Assembly (NCBI RefSeq): GCF_008806385.1
Contig: NZ_VZZK01000032.1
Coordinates: 1 to 64,000, forward strand
DNA length: 64,000 bases
DNA from: Methylobacterium soli
GTDB taxonomy: Bacteria; Pseudomonadota; Alphaproteobacteria; Rhizobiales; Beijerinckiaceae
Reading direction: 5' to 3'
Part shown: positions 16,509 through 24,338 of the stretch, one piece after another
Numbering within the stretch: position 1 is the first letter of the stretch
How the letters are laid out: the number at the start of each line of letters is the position of its first letter
Program-made: the position numbers and the translations under genes
The notes under the pieces: generated by a model
Databases searched by the model: none
What the model was told of the DNA's origin: nothing
What the model saw: only the letters and a program-made list of their open reading frames with translations

Positions 16509-17207
16509 TCAGAACAAAACTTCACCGGGCTCGCGGCCGGGGATGTGGAGGGAGTGAAGGAAGGAGCGATGCGGCCGCCCCTGTGACGGCAGGTTGATTA
16601 GCGTCCGCCGACCAGTCTTCTTCCACTGCTCAACGATGTCGGGGTCTTTCGGGTTGAATCCGTTGACGACCTCGCCTGTGCGCTTGTTCACGAACACACG
16701 GATTTGCTCGTCGCTGTATTCAGCGCCAGTGGCCGGCGTGCCGTTGTAAGGTTCGGGTGTGTCCAAGGGCTCGACACCATCGGGGAGTTCACGGTTAGCC
16801 TCGTTCACTGCGAAATTAGCGGCGGCGATCCGCCGGGCGATCTTGGCCAGTTTCTCAGCGGCGGCCGTGTATTCCCCGAGGGCAGCTACCCCGTCATCGC
16901 GTTTCGCCTTTGCGTTCGCGTAGATCTGCTGGCGCCGGGCCTGCTCCTCGGCGGCTTCAGCCTCGTCAAGCTCGGGCAGTAGGCGCTCACGGCGAAGGGC
17001 GGCACGCTCAGCGCGGACCATTGCGGCGGCCATGGCCTCGTCGTGCTTGCGGACTTCATCGTCCGTGCCGTCAAGGAGGATGGCCTCTCGCATGTTGGCG
17101 AGCGCCAGATGCTCGCTGATGGCGGCAGCGCGTTCCTGATCCAGCCGATCCAATTCGGCCTGCACGTCAACCGATGATTTTTGCTTTGCCTTCGTCTTCA
17201 CAGCCAT
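16509..17207 (-). CDS. Coiled-coil hypothetical protein (232 aa)
   Basis: GAGGAAG precedes the ATG at 17207. Residues about 10-125 are rich in Ala, Glu and Arg with heptad-like patterns (LDRLDQERAAAISEHLALAN, RAERAALRRERLLPELDEAE), so a long coiled coil is likely. The C-terminal part is more globular (EQIRVFVNKRTGEVVNGF). Similar proteins occur near phage tail or scaffold genes, but I cannot assign a role. Confidence 0.55.
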   Translation of the reverse strand: MAVKTKAKQKSSVDVQAELDRLDQERAAAISEHLALANMREAILLDGTDDEVRKHDEAMAAAMVRAERAALRRERLLPELDEAEAAEEQARRQQIYANAKAKRDDGVAALGEYTAAAEKLAKIARRIAAANFAVNEANRELPDGVEPLDTPEPYNGTPATGAEYSDEQIRVFVNKRTGEVVNGFNPKDPDIVEQWKKTGRRTLINLPSQGRPHRSFLHSLHIPGREPGEVLF

Positions 17208-17406
17208 AGGCTTCCTCAAATTCGTGCAGCCTTGTGAACCTTGAGCAGTTTGATACCGAGGGGGCCTGCAGGTTCACTTCCCGTTATTCGACTGGCTGCA
17301 GAGCCGCCGCATGGCAGCCCCGAATAGAAGCATTAGGCGGCATCAAACGCGCGCGGAAAAGGGATCTAAACGCGCTCAACGCGCCAGACGCGCGCTGGGG
17401 CAAGAA

Positions 17407-17721
17407 TTATCTGGCGAGATAAGCTTGCAAGCGCTTTACTGACACACGCCAGCGGCGGCAGCCATACATCTTGCCGATGCCATAAGCTTGGCACCATTTG
17501 CGAATGGTAGAAGCATCGACGCCAGCACGCTTCGCCGCATAGTCAGGCGTAATCAGATCGGGATCATCTGCGAACTTGGGCCACTCGGCATCCGGTTCGG
17601 GAGACGATGTCTCCGGGCCACCAATCAGTTCCGCTGCGATTGATGCCGCCCTTGCCAAACAAGCCGACAATTCGTCCTGCAGTGCTTGGCGCTGATCGTC
17701 CTGCACGTGTGCTTCAGCCAT
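17407..17721 (-). CDS. Helix-turn-helix protein (104 aa)
   Basis: The C-terminal half has a MerR/excisionase-like pattern: LITPDYAAKRAGVDASTIRK, then a conserved WRVSVKRLQAYLAR. This fits DNA binding by a winged HTH. Its ATG overlaps the end of the gene at 17714 by 8 bp, so both are in one operon. Possible roles are replication control or excision. Confidence 0.6.
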   Translation of the reverse strand: MAEAHVQDDQRQALQDELSACLARAASIAAELIGGPETSSPEPDAEWPKFADDPDLITPDYAAKRAGVDASTIRKWCQAYGIGKMYGCRRWRVSVKRLQAYLAR

Positions 17722-17986
17722 GGCCAGCGACCCTTCCCAGCACTGCGAGCCGATCGGCCTCTGCGTCGAAGCCAGTTCCGCGCACCACGTTCACCGCCAT
17801 CGCGAAGCCGAGGCTGAGTTCATCAGGCTCTAGCGGGGTCCAGGGCAGCGGGATCGGCTCAATGATGGGAGCGGGCTCGTCAGAATGCACAAGCCCCTCC
17901 TTGATGAAGTGCCGAGCCAGGGCTGCAGAGCGTTGAATGGCGTCAAGCACGAGGTGATGCGCGAGAGCGCAGGCGCGGTCAGTCAT
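17714..17986 (-). CDS. Hypothetical protein (90 aa)
   Basis: A small helical N-terminal region (ALAHHLVLDAIQRSAALARH) and a Pro-rich middle. It overlaps the HTH gene downstream. No family recognised. Confidence 0.5.
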   Translation of the reverse strand: MTDRACALAHHLVLDAIQRSAALARHFIKEGLVHSDEPAPIIEPIPLPWTPLEPDELSLGFAMAVNVVRGTGFDAEADRLAVLGRVAGHG

Positions 17987-18118
17987 CGCGCATCCCGCGC
18001 GGTATGCCGTCGCGCCATATCTGACAGAAATGAGAAGGTGTCTTCCGAAACCCTCCGTTGGTTAACCATTTCGCAACACATACACCGGGGGAGGGAAGAA
18101 GCGTTCGGAGGCCCGAAC

Positions 18119-18343
18119 ATGGTATTTGCGTACATGGTTGCTGCGTGGGGCGGCGCTCTACTGACGGTGTCTGCGCTCTGGAGCTACGGTGCCGTGATCG
18201 CGATTGCCGCGGCTCCGTTCGGCGGCAGCACTCTTGCAGCCTTCGTCGCCGTGCTACTGTACATCCTCCGCTCACCCCGGAGCCCCACACCTGAGCGGGT
18301 ATCAGCTGGGTCGCGGCAGGGATGGAGCCACGCTCACCGCTGA
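18119..18343 (+). CDS. Small membrane protein (74 aa)
   Basis: CGGAGG precedes the ATG at 18119. Two hydrophobic helices are visible (YMVAAWGGALLTVSALW and AVIAIAAAPFGGSTLAAFVA plus VLLYIL) with a basic C-terminal tail. Function unknown. Confidence 0.55.
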   Translation: MVFAYMVAAWGGALLTVSALWSYGAVIAIAAAPFGGSTLAAFVAVLLYILRSPRSPTPERVSAGSRQGWSHAHR

Positions 18344-18470
18344 AGGTGCTGTGCTCGGCCTCATCATGGCCAAGCCTCCGCGTTATAGAGTTTCCCACCG
18401 CAGACCGCTCGGCCTGTGCTAAGCTCCTTCTCAGCCCGCTTCTGCCGCAGCGCTGATGGAGGGCCCTCTC

Positions 18471-18713
18471 ATGCACTTGGATCGCAACGGACAAGGCGAC
18501 TGGATCCTTGATCCGGAACAGCTCGCCTCGAGGCTTGGGCTCGATCCCGGTCATCTCCGCCACAAGATGAGGCTCGGTCTCGTGACCAGCCGCGTCGAGG
18601 CTGGCCATGATGAAGATGAGGGTAATTGGCGCGTGACGGTTCGCGCTGGTGATGCTGCTTGGCAGGGCATCTTCGACGCCGTTGGCAGTCTGACCAGCGA
18701 GCGCATGCTCTGA
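18471..18713 (+). CDS. DUF6522-like small protein (80 aa)
   Basis: The pattern GDWILDPEQLASRLGLDPGH, LRHKMRLGLVTSRVEAG and WRVTVRAGDAAWQGIFD resembles DUF6522, a family frequent in Methylobacterium and Rhizobiales. The ATG at 18471 has GGAGGG 8 bp upstream; an in-frame ATG at 18456 is the alternative. Function unknown. Confidence 0.6.
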   Translation: MHLDRNGQGDWILDPEQLASRLGLDPGHLRHKMRLGLVTSRVEAGHDEDEGNWRVTVRAGDAAWQGIFDAVGSLTSERML

Positions 18714-18827
18714 CCGCGTGCGCCTGAGCACCGCGAAACAATCAATGCCAAGCCTAGAAACAGGGATGTAACGCGCGACCGCTATCAAGAGTGACGCTCC
18801 GATCCAGTCCAAGCCTAGGAGGCCCGC

Positions 18828-18980
18828 ATGACCGCTGCCCATCCCTTCCGCCGGCTGCTGGCCTTGGTTGCTCTCCTCGTGCCGACTGCGATTCTGCCGT
18901 GCCGCGAGGCTGTTTCGCGCGGTGAGACGACGATCCAGCACGACGCTGCGGCTGAGGTCGTGTTCCGTCACTACCTGTGA
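18828..18980 (+). CDS. Tiny secreted protein (50 aa)
   Basis: A strong TAGGAGG site sits 6 bp before the ATG. Residues 6-26 form a signal-like segment (FRRLLALVALLVPTAILPC) and the rest is a short polar tail. It may be exported or be a membrane-anchored or lipobox-like peptide (LPC). No family recognised. Confidence 0.5.
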   Translation: MTAAHPFRRLLALVALLVPTAILPCREAVSRGETTIQHDAAAEVVFRHYL

Positions 18981-19014
18981 ACCCGCTGCGGCCTTGAGGG
19001 CTGGGCATCCATGC

Positions 19015-19476
19015 TCAGACATGGTTGGCTCCCGCATGCTGGCGCCGACGCTCGGCCCATTCGCGATCTCGGATTGCCTGCGCTTCGCGAGCCGCAGCCA
19101 TGTCCTTCTCCTGCCTCTCAAAGAACGCCCGCATCAGCTCGTCCTCACGGGCCGTGGCTCGCTTCCTGCGCTCCACCTCGGCTTCCTTCGCCTTCAGCAT
19201 CTCGGCGACCGTGAAGGGTTGAGGCTTGGCTTTCGGCTTCGTCTTGACAGGCGCTGGATGCCAAGCCTGCGAGGACGAAGGCCGGTAAGCTGAGGGGCCT
19301 TGCGTGCGCGAGGAAGCTTGAGGATGGCTGCCGACCAACCTGACAGCCTCATCCAGGGTCAGTCCGGCCGACGCCGCTACACGGGCCGCAGCAGACTTCC
19401 CGGCTTCACGCTCGCCAGCCGTGGCGCCACGCTCCCACATGGTCCGGCATTTCGAAAACCGATCGCGATCAATCAC
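19015..19476 (-). CDS. DUF2786-like N-terminus with long charged helix (153 aa)
   Basis: I chose GTG 19476, which overlaps the stop of the upstream gene (GTGA). The N-terminal pattern DRDRFSKCRTMWERGATAGE and KSAAARVAASAGLTLDEAV resembles DUF2786, a short helical domain seen in phage and plasmid proteins. The C-terminal half is a charged helix (KEAEVERRKRATAREDELMR). It is the last gene of the leftward operon that starts at 21730. Confidence 0.55.
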   Translation of the reverse strand: MIDRDRFSKCRTMWERGATAGEREAGKSAAARVAASAGLTLDEAVRLVGSHPQASSRTQGPSAYRPSSSQAWHPAPVKTKPKAKPQPFTVAEMLKAKEAEVERRKRATAREDELMRAFFERQEKDMAAAREAQAIRDREWAERRRQHAGANHV

Positions 19477-19733
19477 AGGCGATGCTCCCGGTGAAGGGCT
19501 GCGAAACTGGCGAGAACGTGCCGGCGATCGGTGGGAGCGAGATGGTTCAGGGCAACCGCAGCGGATTCCAGAGCAGCGGGGTTGTGCTCTGCCGTGAGGA
19601 GATGTCTGGCGAGATCCTGGCCTCGTGGTCCGCACGTGAGCCGCACGATGGCCCGCATGGACCGAAGGCGGGCGACACGCTCGACCTCATTCAAACCGAC
19701 CGCCCACGGCCCGAATTGGTCGGCGGACCTCAT
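19473..19733 (-). CDS. Hypothetical protein (86 aa)
   Basis: A helical protein (LNEVERVARLRSMRAIVRL, HLLTAEHNPAALESAAVALN). It overlaps the next gene by 4 bp. It follows the RepA-like ATPase gene after a 160-bp repeat-rich gap. No family recognised. Confidence 0.5.
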   Translation of the reverse strand: MRSADQFGPWAVGLNEVERVARLRSMRAIVRLTCGPRGQDLARHLLTAEHNPAALESAAVALNHLAPTDRRHVLASFAALHREHRL

Positions 19734-19768
19734 TGTCCATGCCCCCGTCGTTGGGCCTCGACGCGAGG

Positions 19769-19893
19769 GCGCAGCAGTGCAGCACCTCTTATAGAGGTGT
19801 GCTGCACGTGCTGCGGCCCTCTTTGCGCGCCCTCAAGAGGGGTGGCCGGGGCGCAGCAGTGCGGAAGTGCTGCGCTTTGCTGCGGGGTGCTGC
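19769..19893. repeat. GCAGCA/TGCTGC hairpin and repeat cluster, candidate origin
   Basis: GCGCAGCAGTGC occurs at 19769-19780 and 19851-19862. The second copy can pair with TGCTGCGC at 19870-19877 in a perfect 8-bp hairpin. A further hairpin (GCAGCAC...GTGCTGC) lies at 19779-19805. A 23-bp segment at 19871-19893 is repeated exactly at 20166-20188 inside the ATPase gene. Dense repeats next to a RepA-like ATPase are typical of plasmid origins. Role inferred. Confidence 0.45.
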
Positions 19894-21159
19894 TCATCTC
19901 AGCCACAGCCACGTTGCGGTGGCGCCAATGATGCCGCGAGCCTGAAGGGTTTTGAGATCGCGACTCAGGTTCGCGCGGTTCACTGCTGGAGTGATCAGCT
20001 CGTCCCAGTATCCTCTAAGCTCAAGATATCGCTTGAGGTTTTCCCGCGCTACCGAGCGGAGATCATGAGGAACGTTGGAGTCACCCTTCACCGCCTCGCC
20101 CATTTCCCCGATGGCAAAGGTGAGGACATCAAGGAGGAGGCGGGCGCGGTCGGGCAGAGGCTTGTTGCGCTTTGCTGCGGGGTGCTGCGCCTCACCCGGA
20201 AGAGTGGCGATCTCGACTACGGCGGCCGTAGCACTCTGGAGTGCTGCGCCCCCCTCGCGAAGCACCGTTGGAAGGAGGCGGAATTGCCAAGTCGCGCCCG
20301 CCTCAGCGTCCTTCATATGGTGGATGGTGGCAGTGCTACAGACTTCCCCTTTCTCAACGCTCCACATCACGTCTACGGCGCCGTCCAGGGCGTTCGAACC
20401 ACGGGAGCCCTTTGCCACGTCTTTGCCTGCGTGGTGGACGCCGAGAACGATGCAACCGAAAGCAGTCCCGATCCGCTCGCAGTTGTCCACGAAGGTGGTC
20501 ATGTCCTTCGCGGCGTTCTCGTCAGCCCCCTTCATGGTGCGCGCGAGTGTATCAATCGCAATGGCACGGATCGGCGGGTTGCCAATGCTCGCGAGATAGG
20601 ATCGTACATCCTCGATCAGAGCGAGGTCATCGCCGCTGGCGTGGCCGAGATCCGGGGCGACAGGGATCAGGAGGAAGGGCACGCGCCGACCCTCCACCTC
20701 GTAGTGGCGGCGCATCGCGATCAAGCGGCGCTTAAAGCCCTCGACGCCCTCGCCCGTGATGTAGACGACAGCGCCTTGCATCACCTCTCGGCCTGCCCAC
20801 GCTCGCCCCATGGCGGCATGGAACAGGGCGTCAGCAAGCAGAAAGGACTTACCGCTCTTGGGCGCACCGAAGATAACACCGAAGCCGGTGGCAGGCAGAA
20901 GCCCATCAATCAGCCAAACCGGATCCGCTCCGATCTCAAGGTCATCGACGTGCAGGATCGGAAAGCGGGAACGCTTGGGAGGCGATGAGTGCCGCTCCTC
21001 CTGATCGAAGCGGGCGTAACCGTTTCGTTCCCGCAGCTCAGCGAGCGCATCGTCCATTGGCGTCCACGGCTCGTCAGACAGGTGCGAGCCCTGCTCGACC
21101 CGCATCCGGTCCAGCGCCTCGAAATGCTCCGCGCCCACGCGCGCCGGCTCTGACCTCAT
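19894..21159 (-). CDS. RepA-like AAA ATPase (RecA/DnaB-fold, AAA_25)
   Basis: 421 aa. The P-loop reads GFGVIFGAPKSGKSFL, followed by VVYITGEGVEGFKRRL and a Walker B-like RAIAIDTLAR, then GVHHAGKD and RGSNALDGAVD. This is the RepA/RSF1010-type hexameric helicase fold found in plasmids and integrative elements. The C-terminus (about residues 330-421) is probably a winged helix that binds DNA. The ATG at 21159 overlaps the TGA of the gene upstream. It is likely the replication helicase of island 1. Confidence 0.8.
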   Translation of the reverse strand: MRSEPARVGAEHFEALDRMRVEQGSHLSDEPWTPMDDALAELRERNGYARFDQEERHSSPPKRSRFPILHVDDLEIGADPVWLIDGLLPATGFGVIFGAPKSGKSFLLADALFHAAMGRAWAGREVMQGAVVYITGEGVEGFKRRLIAMRRHYEVEGRRVPFLLIPVAPDLGHASGDDLALIEDVRSYLASIGNPPIRAIAIDTLARTMKGADENAAKDMTTFVDNCERIGTAFGCIVLGVHHAGKDVAKGSRGSNALDGAVDVMWSVEKGEVCSTATIHHMKDAEAGATWQFRLLPTVLREGGAALQSATAAVVEIATLPGEAQHPAAKRNKPLPDRARLLLDVLTFAIGEMGEAVKGDSNVPHDLRSVARENLKRYLELRGYWDELITPAVNRANLSRDLKTLQARGIIGATATWLWLR

Positions 21160-21428
21160 CCAGGCACCCGTTCGCGTTGGCGACTGGGGCTGCAACGCCT
21201 TTCGCGCTCACGAACCTTGGTGTCCTCCAGCACGACCAAGAGTGAAGCCGCACTGTCGAACTCCAAAGCGCCGAGGCGCATGGCTCGCGTCACTGCAAAA
21301 TCGTCACCGATCTGAAGGCTATCCAAAGCCGCAGTGACACGATGGGAGAGCACCCACAAAAGGTCGTGGATCTCGGCTCGCACGGCGTCTGGCGACCCGT
21401 GCGAGATGTCCTTGGGGAAGAAGCTCAC
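21156..21428 (-). CDS. Hypothetical protein (90 aa)
   Basis: GTG start overlapping the previous stop (GTGA) and TGA overlapping the next ATG, so it is translationally coupled on both sides. Helical (AEIHDLLWVLSHRVTAALDS, RLGALEFDSAASLLVVLEDT). No family recognised; by position it may serve replication of the element. Confidence 0.55.
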   Translation of the reverse strand: MSFFPKDISHGSPDAVRAEIHDLLWVLSHRVTAALDSLQIGDDFAVTRAMRLGALEFDSAASLLVVLEDTKVRERERRCSPSRQRERVPG

Positions 21429-21730
21429 TGCTTTCCTCCGCGCGTCCGAATTGCGTTCTTGATGATCTCGCCGTCAATCGTCTTTTGAATGCGATCCCAC
21501 CAAGCAGCCTCCTGCTGAGAACCGAGCGCGCCAAGACATTCGAACAGCACGCCGTCAGGGGTGCCGGGGAACTCACTTTCTGCCGCATTATAGGCGTCGA
21601 GGCCCTGCCGCTCTGCCTCGGCCATGAACCGGATGATAGTGGCTTTGACTTCCGCCCTCAGCTTCTCACGACGAATTTCGGCGGCGCTCTTCTCGCGGAA
21701 AAGATCAAAATTATCGTTCTGCATGATCAT
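21425..21730 (-). CDS. Hypothetical helical protein (101 aa)
   Basis: First gene of the leftward replication operon. The start ATG 21730 (MIMQNDNFDLF) has a GGGG stretch upstream; a second ATG follows two codons later. Charged helices dominate (AAEIRREKLRAEVKATIIRF). No family recognised. Confidence 0.5.
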   Translation of the reverse strand: MIMQNDNFDLFREKSAAEIRREKLRAEVKATIIRFMAEAERQGLDAYNAAESEFPGTPDGVLFECLGALGSQQEAAWWDRIQKTIDGEIIKNAIRTRGGKQ

Positions 21731-21877
21731 TACCCCAGATGTGACTTGCAATGATGGCAGCTAACGGTTGGTTCAATCCGAACCGAAGGACTAGCCGTGA
21801 GGCTTGCAATGTGCTGGGGGCGGTGGCATATCTCTCAGTGCTGACTTGCCGGAAAGCATTCGAGAGACCCGTGTCGC

Positions 21878-21896
21878 CCCGCGATGCGGGTTTTTT
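21878..21896 (+). terminator. Intrinsic terminator on the plus strand in a leftward region
   Basis: CCCGC-GAT-GCGGG followed by six T. The neighbouring genes on both sides run leftwards, so this would end a rightward transcript of about 120-150 nt beginning near 21740, possibly a small antisense or regulatory RNA. Confidence 0.5.
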
Positions 21897-21902
21897 CATG
21901 GC

Positions 21903-22115
21903 TCAAGCTACCTCCGGACGAGTAATCGCAGGCTGATCCAGCAGCCGTTCAAACGGCGCCACGGGTACTCTCAACAAGCGGCCAATCTTGATGGTCGGGA
22001 TTTCACCGCGCTTGGCTGCCTCGTAGGCAGTGTTTCGACTAATCCCAAGCTGCCTTCCTGCTTCCTCGACGCTGATCGTTTTCCGATCGGATTGACCAAG
22101 CTCGTTCGGCTTCAT
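21903..22115 (-). CDS. Excisionase-like HTH protein (70 aa)
   Basis: The pattern TISVEEAGRQLGISRNTAYE, AAKRGEIPTIKIGRLLRVPV is a MerR-type winged HTH of the excisionase family. GGAGAA precedes the ATG at 22115. It lies 107 bp from the divergent RHH-integrase operon, where it could direct excision of island 1 and repress or coordinate int. Confidence 0.8.
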   Translation of the reverse strand: MKPNELGQSDRKTISVEEAGRQLGISRNTAYEAAKRGEIPTIKIGRLLRVPVAPFERLLDQPAITRPEVA

Positions 22116-22222
22116 GATCGTTCTCCGGAACTGTCTTACGTTGTGAAAGATGATAATAGATGATCCTTGACCATCGCAACCCGTGCGCGTACGATTTGTA
22201 AGATAGTTTTGGAGGGCGGTGG

Positions 22223-22864
22223 ATGGGTAAACGTGGACCAATCCCAAAGGGTGAGTACGTTGGTCAGACAGCGGTCCTCTCGACCCGCATAACCCCTGAT
22301 CTACGTGCGCTTCTTGAAGCTGAGGTAGAGAAAAGTGGAAAAACGCTTTCTCGCGAAATAGAGCATAGGTTGAGGCGCAGTTTTGTTGAGGACGATAAAA
22401 TATCGGAAGCTTTTGGTAGCAGGCGCAATTATGCTCTGATGAGAACCATATCTATGGTGCTGGAATTCTGGCACAATCCATCGGACCTTCAGGCCGATTG
22501 GACAGAAGATCCGATTGCGTATGATCAGGTCTGTAAGAAAATTGATGGAGTTCTCAGAGCTATGCGGCCGACAGGCAGTTCCAACGAACTGTCTAGTGAT
22601 GACCGTGTATTGGCGGATTTGTCGGTTCGGTCGCATCCCGCTGGAATTTTGGACGATGTGCAGCGAGCGGCTGCCGCGATTCCTCTGGGGGGCGGGAGGC
22701 GCAGCCGAGTTCTGTCAACGATCAAAAGCGATCTTGGCTCATTGATTGAGAGATCACAGACGCCGCAGGACAATTCAGAAATATGTTCTGCTGGAGGTGG
22801 GCAGCAGAAAGGGCAGTCAGATTCGTCTGTGATGAAAACCAAATCGAGAAAGAAATCGAAATGA
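22223..22864 (+). CDS. Arc/RHH-type DNA-binding protein (213 aa)
   Basis: Residues about 17-50 (AVLSTRITPDLRALLEAEVE, KSGKTLSREIEHRLRRSF) form an RHH domain. The C-terminal 130 residues are unlike known domains and end in a basic tail (KTKSRKKSK). GGAGGG precedes the ATG. The stop overlaps the integrase start by 4 bp, so it is co-transcribed with int and probably controls integration. Confidence 0.75.
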   Translation: MGKRGPIPKGEYVGQTAVLSTRITPDLRALLEAEVEKSGKTLSREIEHRLRRSFVEDDKISEAFGSRRNYALMRTISMVLEFWHNPSDLQADWTEDPIAYDQVCKKIDGVLRAMRPTGSSNELSSDDRVLADLSVRSHPAGILDDVQRAAAAIPLGGGRRSRVLSTIKSDLGSLIERSQTPQDNSEICSAGGGQQKGQSDSSVMKTKSRKKSK

Positions 22865-24018
22865 AGGGTCACATCCGCGAGCGCTCGCCCGGCCGTTGGG
22901 CCGTCATCTTGGACCTGCGGGATCCCGACACAGGCAAGCGCCGGCGGAAGTGGCACTCTTTCACTGGCACGAAGCGGGAGGCGCAGAAGGAGTGCGCCCG
23001 CCTCATCACCGAGATGCAGGGCGGCGACTATGTCGAGCCGAGCAAGGAGACCCTGTCCCTGTTCGTTGATCGGTGGCTCGACCATATCCGCTCGCAAGTC
23101 TCGCCTCGCACGCACGAGCGCTACACCGAGCTGGCCAGGAAGAACGTCGTTCCCTTCCTCGGCAGCGCCGTCCTGACCAAGCTGCGGCCTGAGCAGATCT
23201 CTGCGGCCTATGCCAAAGCCCTCGTGAGCGGTCGCCGTGATGGTTCCGGCGGCCTCGCGCCCCGCACGGTTCATCACATGCACCGCATCCTTCGGCAGGC
23301 CCTCGGCCAAGCCGTGAAGTGGCGAATCCTCGCCCGCAACCCTGCGGACGCCGTCGATCCGCCGAAGGTCGAGCGTGCCAAGATGCGGGCCTTCGATGCC
23401 CACGAGACAGCCCTGCTGCTCGCCCACTTCCGGCCGACGCGCATGTTCATCCCCGTCGTGCTCGGCGCCCTCTGTGGACTGCGGCGCGGGGAGGTGACGG
23501 CCCTGCGCTGGCGAGCCGTGGACTGTGCAGCCGGGCAGCTCGCGATCGTCGAGAGCACCGAACAGACGACGCGTGGGACGCGATCGAAGGAGACGAAGAG
23601 TGGCCGGGCGCGCCGAGTCGCCCTGCCCTCGTTCGCCCTCGAGGAACTGCGCCAGCACCGTCTCCGGCAGGCCGAGGAACTGTTGAGGATCGGCGTTCGC
23701 CTGACCGACGACGCCTACGTCTTCGCCCAGGCGGATGGGTCGCCGGTCCAGCCCAACAGCCTCACCCACGAGTTCACGCGGATCCTGGCCCTGTCGACCG
23801 CCCTGCCCCGGGTCCGCTTCCACGATCTTCGCCACAGCCACGCGACACAGCTGCTCGCGAGTGGTATCCACCCCAAGATCGCGCAGGAACGCCTCGGGCA
23901 TTCGAGCGTCGGCATCACGTTGGATCTCTACTCCCACGTGCTGCCGGGGATGCAGGAGGACGCTGCTGCGAAGGTTGACGCTGCCCTGCGGGCGGCCATA
24001 GACAAGGTCGCTGTCTGA
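22861..24018 (+). CDS. int: Tyrosine integrase of island 1 (385 aa)
   Basis: The N-terminal 50 residues form an AP2-like arm-binding domain (RERSPGRWAVILDLRDPDTG), followed by a core-binding SAM-like domain (TLSLFVDRWLDHIRSQVSPR). Catalytic residues are visible: Arg208 in CGLRRGEV, Lys246 region, HDLR at 321-324, GH at 346-347 and Tyr357 in LDLYSHV. The ATG at 22861 overlaps the RHH gene stop. Two GGTAGCA arm-like motifs follow directly after the stop codon and the tRNA att core is 78 bp away. All residues needed for activity are present. Confidence 0.93.
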   Translation: MKGHIRERSPGRWAVILDLRDPDTGKRRRKWHSFTGTKREAQKECARLITEMQGGDYVEPSKETLSLFVDRWLDHIRSQVSPRTHERYTELARKNVVPFLGSAVLTKLRPEQISAAYAKALVSGRRDGSGGLAPRTVHHMHRILRQALGQAVKWRILARNPADAVDPPKVERAKMRAFDAHETALLLAHFRPTRMFIPVVLGALCGLRRGEVTALRWRAVDCAAGQLAIVESTEQTTRGTRSKETKSGRARRVALPSFALEELRQHRLRQAEELLRIGVRLTDDAYVFAQADGSPVQPNSLTHEFTRILALSTALPRVRFHDLRHSHATQLLASGIHPKIAQERLGHSSVGITLDLYSHVLPGMQEDAAAKVDAALRAAIDKVAV

Positions 24019-24021
24019 AAG

Positions 24022-24039
24022 GGTAGCAAAGCGGTAGCA
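24022..24039 (+). promoter_or_regulatory. Putative right arm-type integrase sites (GGTAGCA x2)
   Basis: Two GGTAGCA units 4 bp apart between the int stop codon and attR, matching the pair at 6314-6332. Inferred arm-type sites for the island 1 integrase. Confidence 0.55.
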
Positions 24040-24096
24040 GAAGGCGATTTTCCAGTCTCTCGGAAGAGGGAAATTCGCTGGAGCCTGCAAAGGCTT

Positions 24097-24186
24097 GGAA
24101 GGGTGGCCGAGTGGTTTAAGGCAGCGGTCTTGAAAACCGCCGTGGGGGCAACTCCACCGTGGGTTCGAATCCCACCCCTTCCGCCA
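24097..24186 (+). tRNA. tRNA-Ser (anticodon UGA), rebuilt by island 1
   Basis: 90 nt including an encoded CCA. The acceptor stem GGAAGGG pairs with CCCTTCC, the anticodon loop is CT-TGA-AA between GCGGT and ACCGC, there is a long variable arm typical of serine tRNAs, and a T-loop GGTTCGAATCC. Bases 1-39 come from island 1 and the rest from the original chromosome. It therefore sits behind the integrase gene and no longer behind its original promoter. Confidence 0.96.
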
Positions 24187-24200
24187 ATTGCTCTCACAAG

Positions 24201-24224
24201 GCCCTGCAAACGCAGGGCTTTTTT
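24201..24224 (+). terminator. Terminator of tRNA-Ser
   Basis: CCCTGC-AAAC-GCAGGG followed by CTTTTTT, 15 bp after the tRNA. Confidence 0.8.
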
Positions 24225-24240
24225 CTTGGTAGACGACTTG

Positions 24241-24260
24241 ATCCCCCAGTCAATCCCCCA
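24241..24260 (+). promoter_or_regulatory. Putative left arm-type sites of island 2 (ATCCCCCA x2)
   Basis: Two ATCCCCCA octamers with a 4-bp spacer. The same pair with a 4-bp spacer and the same orientation occurs at 56112-56131 at the other end, beside the P4-type integrase. Inferred arm-type integrase sites. Confidence 0.55.
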
Positions 24261-24338
24261 CTGATCCGTGGAGGCCACAGCCTGGCTCGGCCGTGGCTTC
24301 GGGGGATGATGTGGGCCTGTTGCCCGCTGATTCGCGTC

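Larger units (their letters stand above)
6156..24135. mobile_element. Island 1: integrative element in tRNA-Ser(UGA), about 18 kb
   Basis: A 39-bp perfect direct repeat, the first 39 nt of tRNA-Ser, bounds the element at 6156-6194 and 24097-24135. The tyrosine integrase ends 78 bp from the right repeat, with an excisionase-like gene nearby. Paired GGTAGCA arm-type motifs occur at both ends. Base composition inside is more AT-rich and the genes are small and mostly unrecognised, unlike the flanking opgH. The repeat ends inside the anticodon loop, so the crossover lies there and the element resupplies the 5' half of the tRNA. Confidence 0.9.

Noticed and set aside
17979..19121. A 380-codon minus-strand frame
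   Set aside because: It overlaps three short plus-strand genes with ribosome sites and shows no protein-like pattern.
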